Shown here: piece after piece, positions 1 through 8,859 of the stretch
Layout: every line of letters starts with the position of its first letter
Position numbering within the stretch: the first letter of the stretch is position 1
The notes under the pieces: generated by a model
Seen by the model: the letters and a program-made list of their open reading frames with translations, nothing else
Databases searched by the model: none
What the model was told of the DNA's origin: nothing
Assembly: GCA_001574975.1 (NCBI GenBank)
Contig: KQ965918.1
Location: 1,413-23,584, forward strand
DNA: 22,172 bases
Source: Gonapodya prolifera JEL478
Lineage: Eukaryota; Monoblepharomycota; Monoblepharidomycetes; Monoblepharidales; Gonapodyaceae
Direction of reading: 5' to 3'
Position numbers and translations under genes: made by a program

Positions 1-1454
1 GCCTTAACAGCACTGTGCCACACACTCAGCCCCTATCTGTGCTGTGCCACACTCCACCCCACACAGCCATGTAAATGGCTGTCACCCAGGAGGCTGGGTG
101 ACATGCCACCATTGATGTATGTATCATCTATTCGTTTAACTTGCTTAGGCTTAGACAGTGGGACTGTTGGTATTTTGTATTTTGAAACAAAATTGGGACT
201 AATAATTGCATAGATGGATGAGCCAGAGTCGATCTCAGCAGAAGTAGAAAAGAAAGATGAGTTTATTTGTAATCTCAAGTTAACCAACATGCTTAGATTG
301 CTTCTACTTATGCTTGTTCCAACTCTGACATCCATCTGCTTGGATGCCAAAGGTGGGCCCTGAGGGTGGCAATGTTCCCCAGGGCCTAACAAAAATCCTT
401 TTTAGTAGTTCCAGGTTCTTGCAATGCCCCAACCTTTGGGATGAACCTTTTTAGGGGGTTGCAAGTTAGGATGCTGTACCCAGCGCTTGATATCAGAGTG
501 AGGGGCTCCAGGATGGATTTTGCAAGAATCATGGGCCACAGTGCCACCATGAAGGCTGTCATGGGCATCTATGCGCCTGCACCTCTGAATGGCAGATTCC
601 AAACTATTTGGGTCATAGTCAGTGAGGGCTAGTGCCTGTTGCAGCTTTAAGGAAAGAGCTTTGACAAGCATTTGAACTGAATCTTTTGCTGCAAAGCCTG
701 CATCCATACAAAGGACTTGGAATCAAATTAAAAAGGCCTCAAAGTTCTCCCCTGGCCGCTGCTTGATCTGCAGAAATTGGGCTCGAGCTGTTGAAAGTCT
801 ATCAAAATTGTCAAACAGGCTATCAAGCAATTCCCAAAGTGCTTTTAAAAGTGAAATTGGTGTAGAATATGGTTGAGGTTCCATAGAGTGCATTGTAGAC
901 CACTGAATGTAAGTAGTCATGGCTGTACCTTTCAGGCGGGATCCAATATATATAATCTGCTGATATGGAGTAGTATATGTGTGGGGCTGAGCTTAGAGGA
1001 ATAATTGTGTTCTAGTTTGCCAGTGTCTATAGGCATCTCTCTCTGTTGCAGTATCCCCTGAATACTCTGGGGGTGGCTCAATCTTAGGATCTTTGGCTGC
1101 ACCACCCACTAATTTGGCAACAAGTGCAAGCTCTTGGCGAAGTTCTTCATTCTCCCTCTCAAGTTCCTGGACCTGAGAGCACAAGGTTGGAATCATAACC
1201 ACTTGTGATTCCAATCTCCGCAAGGTGGCTAATACAGTTTGAAACTCCACTCTAGACACATTACCAGTACCAGTTAAACGTTCTAAAAATTCTCCTGAAG
1301 AAGTAGGAAGGATACGTTGGGGTGCAGGGGTATGGCTGTGCACCCCATTATTGGAAGCAGCAAAGACATCAGATTGATTCCCTTCAGTGGCATTTTCCAA
1401 GCGCCTTTGACTAGTAGGTGTATCAAGAGTGTGATAATTGCTAGATGAGCCCAT
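1..1454 (-). pseudogene. Decayed gag-protease ORF of LTR retrotransposon (copy A)
   Basis: One minus-strand reading frame runs from an ATG at 1454 (peptide start MGSSSNYHTL) to the left edge. It is broken by four in-frame stops at 993-995 (TAA), 723-725 (TGA), 402-404 (TAA) and 33-35 (TAG), with no frameshift. The N-terminal third has a coiled-coil stretch (LERENEELRQELALVAKL). The middle part looks like a retrotransposon capsid (tryptophan- and leucine-rich, with KQRPGENFEAFL matching the usual end of the capsid helix set). Near 170-230 is an aspartic-protease active site, EIDSGSSIYAIISP. No intact CCHC zinc knuckle is visible. The protein would form the particle and process the polyprotein of a Ty3/Gypsy-like element. 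The same N-terminus, better conserved, is found at 22018-22172. Reverse transcriptase and integrase would lie outside the window. Confidence 0.8.
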
Positions 1455-1813
1455 TTGAGTAGTTTTTGTTACAATAATGGGTGCAGATTTGATGATGGCT
1501 GCACTTTGAATACAAAACTGCTGATAACTCAACAAGGAATAGTTCAATTCTGATGAAACTTTGAAGTTAAAATATTGATAATATTGATTTTATAAGACGT
1601 GTACGTCCGTTGAGAACAATACGATATAACACTTGGTTCTTCATCCACGATTCCACAGTCAGAATTACGCCAGTCAAGATTACGGCTTCCTGAGCTGAAT
1701 AAATCCAACAACGACGCGTCACACTGATAGATATGATAAGAGAGTATGTTTTCGCAAAAATTGTGTCCCAGTAAAGCTTCTGTGCCTTGAAATAAGCTAA
1801 AACCTGGGCGTGG

Positions 1814-1824
1814 AAGTTTGGCGT
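1814..1824 (-). other. Self-priming primer-binding site of copy A
   Basis: On the minus strand the 11 nt ACGCCAAACTT begin 2 nt after the LTR end. They are the exact reverse complement of AAGTTTGGCGT inside the same LTR (1938-1948 on the minus strand). I see no match to the usual TGG-starting tRNA primer site. This fits a Tf1/sushi-type element whose transcript 5' end folds back to prime minus-strand DNA synthesis. Confidence 0.6.
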
Positions 1825-1826
1825 AA

Positions 1827-2064
1827 TGCTACACAACTAGGTGAGCTGCACAAGCTTGTAAACTGCAGGATTGTGTTTCTATCATTAGAAGTAGATAATG
1901 AGTTGGTTTATACATGGAACTCACCTGCAGGATTGTGACGCCAAACTTAGGGCACGTCCTGCAGGTGCACACATCTAATCTCGTGACCACAGTAGTGGCA
2001 CAGCACCTAGCACCTCAAACTATATATACCATGTCAATGGATGTCACTTGAAGCTATGGTGACA
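1827..2064 (-). repeat. 5' LTR of retrotransposon copy A
   Basis: This 238-bp LTR reads TGTCACCATAGC... to ...TGTGTAGCA on the minus strand, so it has the standard TG...CA ends. It carries a TATA-like box (TATATATA, 2021-2028) and several CCTGCAG motifs. It belongs to the same subfamily as the LTR at 21420-21653 and is more distant from those at 3983, 7078 and 9920. The internal region with gag follows directly on its left. The 5-bp flanks (CGTAA and ATCTG) do not match, as expected because the other end of the element is outside the window. Its insertion cuts the C-terminus of the Ulp1-like protease gene on its right. Confidence 0.85.
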
Positions 2065-2945
2065 ATCTGGTGCTCCTCCAATGTCTGGTATATAATCATT
2101 CTGATAACCCAGGATTGCAGTAAAGGCAGAGAGCTCTCTTCTATAAAGGCAGAGATACTGCTTCAACTTCTTCACCTCAGGAGACTTAAAGTTTACGTCC
2201 TCTCCTTGAAACATTCTTTCTATTGTGGCAAAGGTCCTCAATGCAAAGAGTATCCCTGTGCATGTGAAGACTCCACAATTGTAACCATCTGGTTGCTGTC
2301 TGCTGATACCAATGCTGTGCAAAGAGAATGTATATCACAGAAATAGACACAGCAACAAAGAATTCACATACCTTTGAAATTACTACCCCTACTTCTTCAT
2401 GAATAGTTAATCCCACAGCTTCAGTCAAGAACCTTTTGCATCTCAGAATATCCTTCTGATATCTAGCCCAGGATAACCTTTTAGAATCCAGAGCTAAAAC
2501 TGTTTCATGAGCTCTGTGGTACATAGCCAAGTACCAGTGTGCTTCACTGATGTAAACTGGCATAACAAATCATGCAGCACTCTGCATGAATTTTTTCCTG
2601 ACTGAACTGTCTTTATAAACACCTGATAATGTACCATCTGACTTGTGATATTTCTCATCAGTGAAATGTAGCCCACAGGGGGCACACCAGCTTCAAGTAA
2701 ACAACTGGCAAAAGTTTCAATAACCACATCAGAGAGGAAGACTCCATCTTTCAAGCACAGCAACTCCTTATAGATTTTGGGAGTATCTTTAAGGAGGAGA
2801 TCTCTGTCAAAGTAAGCCAAGTGATCATCCAAACTTTGTGTAACAGGAAGTACAGCTGTTGTGAGAGCTAGGAGGTGACTGAAATCTACTTCCCCAACCA
2901 TACTAAGAGGGTTGAAAGTATTAATTTCAATAGGCTCTTGTGGCT
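2065..2945 (-). pseudogene. Ulp1/SENP-type (C48) cysteine protease domain, broken
   Basis: The minus strand encodes a Ulp1-family peptidase. Seen in order: an N-terminal helical part with GVFLSDVVIETFASCL (the usual WLsDevI region), then PVYISEAHWYLAM with the catalytic His (about 2537), then ALDSKRLSWARYQ with the catalytic Asp (about 2486), then QPDGYNCGVFTC with the oxyanion Gln and catalytic Cys (2275-2277). A good intron (GTATGT...GACAG, 2296-2371) joins ...VVISK to QPDGYNC. The frame changes once near 2563, either an indel or an unseen splice. The C-terminus runs into the LTR at 2064. Such domains cleave SUMO-like isopeptides in cells. Here, by position, it belongs to the same element as the chromodomain and integrase to the right. 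Confidence 0.75.
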
Positions 2946-3617
2946 CCTTTCCTTTCCCTTTATTTTGGTGTGATGTATCTTTGAAAAGCTTCTCTGAAGA
3001 TGAAGCATTGCTGCTATAATTTCTGAAATTTTCTTTCCCTAGTTTGTTTCATGGCCTGACTTCAGAATAGGGGGTCTTTGCATTGACAGATTCCATAGTA
3101 TCCTCATCAATTGCATCAAGATGTATGTCTGTGGCAGTAGCTTTGAGACCCATCTCAACATTGGCAAGACGGAGGATAGTATCAACATCTTCCATGCTGT
3201 TGTTGGACAAATCAGGAAGTTTTGATTCCATTCCAAGCACATCAAAATTTAGGTTTGAGCTAAAAACGTCCTCATTAGTTTGACAATTCAAGAACTTGGC
3301 ATTCCTCCTACCTTGGCTCCCAGGTAGCTGCAGAAGGAGGCCATCCTGCCCAAAGCACCAAGTATCTTCTGTTTTTGCCATTTCTTCTATATCCCAGAAC
3401 TGCTTCAATATCATATGAATTTTTATCATCATCAATTCCTGTGATGTGTTTCTGCCCAATAAGAACATCAGTTGGTGACACTCACTTTGGAATTAGCTTT
3501 AAATATCACTGGTGGTACCACTGCTCTGCTACTGTTCCAGGGCAATCTTCAAGCAAGGGACCTGGTGATATCCACCTGACCTTGTACATGAAGCTTGAAG
3601 GAGATGACTCCTCAACA
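2946..3617 (-). pseudogene. Chromodomain and linker of the integrase/Ulp1 element
   Basis: On the minus strand, 3440 to 3312 reads YDIEAVLGYRRNG, then RRYLVLWAGWPPSA and ATWEP. This is a textbook chromodomain (YxVExIL, YLVkWxGW, tWEP), followed at once by an AG|GTAGGA donor-like site and a stop. Just upstream (3617-3507) is ASVEESSPSSFMYKVRWIS, the C-terminal part of the integrase protein, which continues across the hAT insertion from 6754. Downstream (3300-2946) is an acidic linker rich in D and N leading into the protease. Chromodomains bind methylated histone tails and can steer integration into heterochromatin. Exon joins around 3450-3510 were not resolved. Confidence 0.7.
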
Positions 3618-3642
3618 GATGCAGTTAGTGTTACAAGGGAGC
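3618..3642 (+). repeat. hAT left end: 8-bp target duplication plus 17-bp TIR
   Basis: GATGCAGT (3618-3625) is the target duplication, identical to 6746-6753. The element then starts TAGTGTTACAAGGGAGC (3626-3642). This matches the inverted right end at 14 of 17 positions and has the TAGNG start common in hAT ends. Confidence 0.85.
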
Positions 3643-3830
3643 AAGTAACTTGCTCAAAACGGTCCAACTCGCAACTTGCTCCCTCGGAGTGAGTCAACTC
3701 CCAACTTGCTCCCTCGGTTGTTGCTCAACTCCCAAACTCGCTCCATCAACAATTCACAAACTCCGACCTCGCTCCCTCATATGGGAGTCAACTCCGAACT
3801 CCGCGCGTTGACTCGGTTACAACTCACAGG
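3643..3830. repeat. hAT left subterminal repeats
   Basis: The stretch holds many copies of short motifs around ACTTGCTCCCTCG and CCAACTCGC in both orientations. A matching block lies at the other end (6545-6728). Clustered short repeats just inside the TIRs are where hAT transposases commonly bind, so these are likely transposase binding sites. Confidence 0.6.
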
Positions 3831-3910
3831 TTAAAAAGCAGGCTAAATGTAAAAATAAATAAATTCGGAGTTACAATGTTACAAACGTAAAGTCCCAACT
3901 TAATAAATTA

Positions 3911-6525
3911 TCACTTCATACACATTAATTCAGGATATTCCTGCTTCCACTTCTTTAATATTATTAAGTTTCTAATCATTACTGCTACACAACCTAGGAG
4001 AGCTGCACGAGCCTGTAAACTGCAGGAACGTGCATATATGATCAGATGTACATAGCAAGATGTGATGTGCATAGAACTCACCTGCAGGAACGTGATGCCA
4101 AACTTGAGGCACGTCCTGCAGGTGTGCACATCTAAACCCGCGGCCACAGTAGTGGCACAGCAGCTAATACCCAACACTCATACTACACTATATACTCCAC
4201 GTTAGTGGATGTCAGTGTGACAATTACAGGTCCAAGACGGGACCTCCGGTCCCCAATAACATTCCTCCCTGTGGAAAACATCCGCTCCGATTCTGCGCTG
4301 GTCCCTGGAATCCCCAGGTAGTCTTGCGCCATCCGCTGGAGTCCCAGAAGGTCTCCCCTTCCCTTCCAGTACTCCAGCAAATTCGTCCTCCACGGCCTCC
4401 TGGTCTCCATCAAGTACTGGTCCAGTTCCCCTTGCATATCCTTGTCCTCATCAAAAATACTCATTGCTCCTGCATCCTCTGTGGCTGAAGTCCGACGCCC
4501 AAGGCCACCACCCGTTGCAACACTTGCATACCTGTTGTCAAATGTTGCTTGGATGGTGGCCTCCACTTCGTCCATGTACTTCGTTTCCCATCCTTGTTCC
4601 TGCATCCACGATAGCTTGTATGCCGGGTGCAGCACTGTTGTAAAATTAGTCAAGGTGTCACTGATGTAAAACTGCAACGGGGCAACTCACCTAACGCAAT
4701 CCAATAGAGCCTCGTGCTATCTGTCTTTGCGTAGTACTTCCAAAGCACTTCCATGATGGCTTCCCGAACCGTCAAAAGGACCGGCAGCAACCCGACGTCT
4801 GCGTCCTCAAGCTTGTCCATTACGACGTTGAAGAGGGGGATGACCATCACGAGGGTCCGGTACGCTGCACTCTCCACCAAGGAGAGTGCTTGTGCTAGCG
4901 GCTGCATGAAATAGACAGGACAGGGTTAGGTGAGACCAGATCACAATTCACGTTTGCACCTACCTCAAGGAGACGTCGAACCTTCTCCAGATAGTTCCAG
5001 TCCTCGTCCGTCAGTTTCCACTCCCATAGTTTCACGTCCGAAGCAAAGAGCTTCTCCACCTCCGCTCTGTCCTGCATGGCGCGGGTGATGGCATCAAAAT
5101 CCAATTTCCATTGGGTTCCAACCAGCGCCACTAACTTGCGGGCCTTGGATCGTTCCATGAACTGCTTTGCATACAGTTCGCGGAGTCTTGGAGAGCATAG
5201 AACCTTGTAAACGAGCACATAGAGCTCCAGAACAACAAGTTACCAAAGATGCAGCCACATGAAAAAAGACAAAACAGCCACTCACCTTCGTTACAGGTCC
5301 ATCGTCGCCTCCAACAACGTCCTAGTCATCAACATCGGGAAGTCGCAACTTCTTGAGTCCTGCCCGGACAGCCAAGTGGAGGATATGGGCAAAACAGCAA
5401 ACCTGCAAGTCAACCTCGCTGAAGTTTGCTGCCATCATGCTGGAGTTTGCGATTGCTCGCATCATGGTTTCATTGTTGCCTGCATTGTCCATTGTGAACG
5501 AGATGACCTGTTTTCATGTTTGGGATATTTGTGAAAGTGCCAGCACCTGACCAACAACAATATAGTGCAACTCACCTTTTTTGTAACCCCAGTATTTCTG
5601 AGTGCTTCTAGCACAATCCTAGCAAGATTCTCTCCTGTATGGGGGCCCTTCACCTGAACAAAGTCCAACAAGACCTTGTTCATGCACCAGTCTGTCCCCA
5701 CCCAATGTCCTGTCACAGCTGCAAAGCTGTACCGCTGGTCCCGTGTGGTCCATACGTCCGTTGTGCATGCGATTCGCGTGCAATCAACCTGTAGAGAGTG
5801 CTTAATGGTTGTGGTAACAATAAATTTCAATGACACTCACCTCCAAAAGGTCCCGAATCGTCCCCTCTTAACGGTCCACCTCCTGTGGAATATCCGCCTT
5901 AATCATATCTCCTGATATCCGGGGGACTATGGGGTTTGCTGCATGAATCATCCTCAGGAACCACCGGTTTGTTGGTTTGGTGAGAGGTTGGTCGGCTGCA
6001 ACAATCCAATCGAGCATAAGTGCTTGATAAGCCTCTTCATCAAATGCCTGTAAATGGTGGTTAAAACTTGTTTGGTGAAACGATTCCGGGCATTATCACA
6101 CACCTGGACCGGATCTTGCTTCTGTTTCCCAGTTGCCATGTCCTTGAGGGTAAGCTGATTGCTGGTGGGGATTCTCTGCTGCTCCAGTTTCTTCCTTATG
6201 TTGGGGTCCCTGATGGTGTCTGCATGGTACTTCAAGACGTGGGTCTGGAGGGTTGACGTTGAGTGGTGTTGGGTCATATCATAACTAATGGAAAAAATGG
6301 AAGCAATGAAGCAGAAAATTATAACAAATTGTACCATACTCACGGTTTTGCACTGCATCCATTTTGTCCAAAATGACGGCAGATTGCCCTCCTCTCCCCA
6401 CCCTTCTCCTGCTTTTCAAAGTGTCCATCCTGAAACACCCATGACTCTTCCTGCTTGGAAGTGGCAAATCGCTTTGCGGCAATCCATCCATTGCCTCCTG
6501 GTGTACTTGATCCACCTGTGCTCAT
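3911..6525 (-). pseudogene. hAT transposase (BED finger, DDE-RNase H, hATC), one nonsense codon
   Basis: The ATG at 6525 opens a multi-exon gene. Domains in order: a BED zinc finger (SWVFQDGHFEK, CRHFGQNGC, then after a 59-bp intron at 6285-6343 STSTLQTHVLKYH); the DDE catalytic region with CTTDVWTTRD (first Asp), SFTMDNAGNN (second Asp) and CFAHILHLAV; a GTQWKLDFDAI segment at the position of the usual TRWNS motif; and a C-terminal dimerisation domain with MAQDYLGIPGTSAESERMFS and GDRRSRLGP. The enzyme would cut and paste its own element. Two lesions are seen: an in-frame TAG at 5322-5324 after RLPDVDD, and a solo LTR at 3983-4222. Without the LTR the end reads LGPVMIRNLIILKKWKQ and stops at 3911-3913. 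Intron borders were only partly resolved. Confidence 0.85.
3983..4222 (-). repeat. Solo LTR (copy B) inside hAT transposase
   Basis: This 240-bp LTR reads TGTCACACTGACATCC... to ...GTAGCA on the minus strand. It is flanked by a perfect 5-bp target duplication, ATTAC (3978-3982 and 4223-4227). No internal region is present, so it is a solo LTR left by recombination between two LTRs. It interrupts the last codons of the hAT transposase. It carries the AAGTTTGGCAT core that pairs with the primer site in the full copies. Confidence 0.92.
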
Positions 6526-6544
6526 ATTGTTTTTTTTTTGAGAG

Positions 6545-6728
6545 GGGTTCCAAGGGAGTTGACTCGAAGTTGGCTAAATTCAACTTGCTACTCGCTCCCT
6601 CGACCCTTTACAAACTCCCAACTCACTCCCTCGTAATCAAGCCAACTCCCAAACTCGCTCCCTCGCAAAAACCCCAACTCCACTTGCATTTGCGAGTTAC
6701 GAGGGAGTGAGTTGGCGAGTTTCAACTC
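6545..6728. repeat. hAT right subterminal repeats
   Basis: Repeated short units built on AACTCGCTCCCTCG and GAGTTGGCGAG appear in both orientations and mirror 3643-3830. A T-run (6531-6540) lies just inside. These are likely transposase binding sites at the transcription-start side of the transposase gene. Confidence 0.6.
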
Positions 6729-6753
6729 GCTCCCTCGTATCCCTAGATGCAGT
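6729..6753 (+). repeat. hAT right end: 17-bp TIR plus 8-bp target duplication
   Basis: GCTCCCTCGTATCCCTA (6729-6745) is the inverted partner of 3626-3642. GATGCAGT (6746-6753) repeats the left flank exactly. Confidence 0.85.
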
Positions 6754-8480
6754 GTATATCCATATAGCACCTTGAATGTCTCCCTTCCTGAGCCTCTTCC
6801 TGTTAATCTCTTTGCTCACAAGAAAATTAGATCCAATTGGTAATGTTTGAGGTGCTCCTTTTAACTTGGTTAAAGCATGCAAAAAAATGAGCCAATACAA
6901 AGTGTGACAAGACACATGCACTCACCAGGCAACAATTTTTGCAGCTGATTGTTTCAGATTAAGTGCCACCTTTTCCAGTAGAGATTCATACTCTTGCAAA
7001 TCAAGCTGCCTATTGCCACAATATTGATCTTTTTCTGATTTTGGCATGAAAAATGAATTGTCTGTTCTGCCTTTGAATGTCGCACTGACATCCACTAATG
7101 TGGAGTATATAGTGTAGTATGAGTGTTGGGTATTAGCTGCTGTGCCACAACTGTGGCCGCAGGTTTAGATGTGCACACCTGCAGGATGTGCCCTAAGTTT
7201 GGCATCATGTTCCTGCAGGTGAGTTCTATGCACATTACGTCTTGCTATGTGCATCTGATCATATATACACGTTCCTGCAGTTTACAGGCTTGTGAAGCTC
7301 ACCTAGGTTGTGTAGCATTGAAGACTACAAATGTAACCTGCTTGTGGGAGCTATGGTGCTCATGGTTGTAAGTGTTCATCACATCCTGCATTCTCCTGTT
7401 TGCTTCATACACAGTCATGGTAGAAACATCAACATTATCTTGGTACACCCCAGCCCACCACTTGGATTTCAGAGTACCATGTGGGTGCTCTATCACACCT
7501 TGACTCTGAGGTCAATACAGGTGTCCACAGGAAACCTTAACTCCAAGTCTTCATTGCATTCAAACTCTTTGATGTGAATTCTCTGCCATTGTTGCTTTGT
7601 GTTCTGTAAAAGACCTATTTTTGACAGTGCATGACAAGGTTGCAGAAAATATCATACTGTTACAGAATTCCATGTTCCTTATAATAATTCTCCAGAAATT
7701 TCTCAACATTCACAGATTCTTTGTTGCAACATTTCTCCAGCAATATATTTGGAGCAATGATCAATGGCTGAAAAAAACTGAAATCTGGAAATAAAAGTGT
7801 AATCATAGACAAGAAGCTTTCAAGGTCTTGTCACAATGATGGGTGTGAGGGGTACTGGATTGGGAGTCACATGAGATGTAACACATATACCGCATCTTGC
7901 AATGAGTGATTTGAAGCATGGAGACAGTCCTCCTAAATAGTAGTTTGTGCTGCACTTTTCCCAAGTTTGATTGAACCCAGGGGTGTGTTCCACTCTTGGA
8001 TGATGAATGTGTGTTTTGAAATAGTTCAATAAACTGAGTGCACTTATATGAGGAAAATCAGCTTGCAAAATGCCACAAACACTCACTTCATCAATCAAGT
8101 TAAAAACAAGTAGGTGCTGCTTCTCTTTGAAAGAATAATACAATCTCCCCTTCCTAAAGTAGTACTTTGAATGTGCCTAAAGAGAACTTTGATTATTCAA
8201 AAATACCTAGTGACAGATAAATCTAGTCACCTTCTTTTTGAAGTTCTTACGATTTTGCCTGTTGCTGGCACCCATCAAATGGCAAGGAAAAGCACCATTC
8301 ATAAGAAATTGACCAATCTCACAATGTGCCACAAGGTATTGCATTATTAGGCCAATCTCCTTCCATGTAAACTTCATTGCTGGCTGAGCCAGATTGAGAG
8401 GATTGAATTGGTTGCTATCCTTTCCTTTGCACAGCATGTTGATAAGGCATTGTTCAAGTTGGCAAGGGTCCCATTACTCC
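6754..8480 (-). pseudogene. GINGER/KRBA2-like DDE integrase, frameshifted
   Basis: The minus strand encodes a broken integrase in several frames. An N-terminal region (8437-8210) is followed by a zinc-binding part with HPRVEHTPGFNQ, YYLGGLSPCFKSLIARCGIC (H-x4-H and C-x2-C, 8143-7880). The catalytic core shows KLLVYDYTFISRFQFF (first Asp, about 7810), then SNNGREFTSKSLNAM, where the usual second Asp of the DNG motif reads Asn, then QGVIEHPHGTLKSKWW with the Glu (about 7490). The C-terminal part runs through the LTR at 7078-7317 (FVVF then KGRTDNSFFMP). It continues past a likely intron (GTGAGT donor near 6930) to GDIQGAIWIYTAS at the hAT border. It would have joined element DNA to target DNA. 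Several frameshifts and stops make it inactive. Confidence 0.7.
7078..7317 (+). repeat. Solo LTR (copy C) inside integrase gene
   Basis: This 240-bp LTR has TG...CA ends and is flanked by a perfect 5-bp duplication, TTGAA (7073-7077 and 7318-7322). It lies opposite in orientation to the gene it interrupts. Removing it and one duplication joins the integrase frame (VVF to KGR). It includes a TATA-like box (about 7107-7112), AAGTTTGGCAT and a CAG|GTGAGTTC donor-like site. Confidence 0.93.
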
Positions 8481-8859
8481 ACCCCCATCAGAATTGTCAA
8501 GTATTTCCATCTCAAACTCTGACACTTTTGGTTGCTTTGGTCTTGAACACCTCAATAACCTCCTGAGCAAAGGATGTTGACCTTTGAGGACATTCCACAA
8601 TGAAGAGGAGGCTATACTTCAATGCAAAGATGTAAAATAGAATGCTTATTACAAGCAATGGCTTTCCACTATAAACCTTGATTTAGGTATTGCTTGTGGG
8701 TCCAACCTACAGAGATCTAAAGTGTACAATGCCTCCTCATCAAAATTGTTTACCACTAACGTTATGTTATTTTTTTACCCTCTCCAAAATGTGAGTGAAG
8801 AACAAACACTTGGTTTTTGTGACATTTGTTGACACCGCTTTTCTACATAGAACTGTGGT
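8481..8859. other. Spacer, probable decayed end of the integrase element
   Basis: No intact gene is seen. On the minus strand, short open pieces (for example FDEEALYTLDLCRLDPQ near 8740-8690) may be remnants of the element's N-terminal region, but they are too broken to name. Confidence 0.3.

Larger units (their letters stand above)
3626..6745 (-). mobile_element. Complete hAT-family DNA transposon
   Basis: The element is 3120 bp, or about 2875 bp without the solo LTR and 5-bp duplication inside it. It has 17-bp imperfect terminal inverted repeats, a perfect 8-bp target duplication (GATGCAGT), subterminal GCTCCCTCG-type repeats at both ends and one multi-exon minus-strand transposase. It sits inside the C-terminal coding part of the integrase element. 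Precise removal restores a continuous reading frame there (IYTAS then VEESSPSSF). It is likely dead as it stands: the transposase has a premature TAG and its last codons are split by an LTR. Confidence 0.9.
2065..8480 (-). mobile_element. Old integrase-chromodomain-Ulp1 transposon, nested with younger insertions
   Basis: Three minus-strand gene remnants appear in consistent order and orientation: integrase (8480-6754), its C-terminus with a chromodomain (3617-3312) and a Ulp1 protease (2945-2065). Removing the hAT transposon (3626-6745) and one target duplication rejoins the integrase C-terminus in frame, so the parts were contiguous. The integrase resembles the KRBA2/GINGER type (HHCC finger plus D,D,E core) more than a retrotransposon pol, because no reverse transcriptase or RNase H is seen upstream. 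The element's own termini were not found. The right end could lie near 8770, and the left end is overwritten by the LTR at 2064. Confidence 0.55.

Noticed and set aside
3312-3440. Chromodomain as the tail of a Ty3/Gypsy chromovirus integrase
   Set aside because: It is followed on the same strand by a Ulp1 protease and preceded, once the hAT is removed, by an integrase with no reverse transcriptase upstream, so a GINGER/KRBA2-type element fits better.
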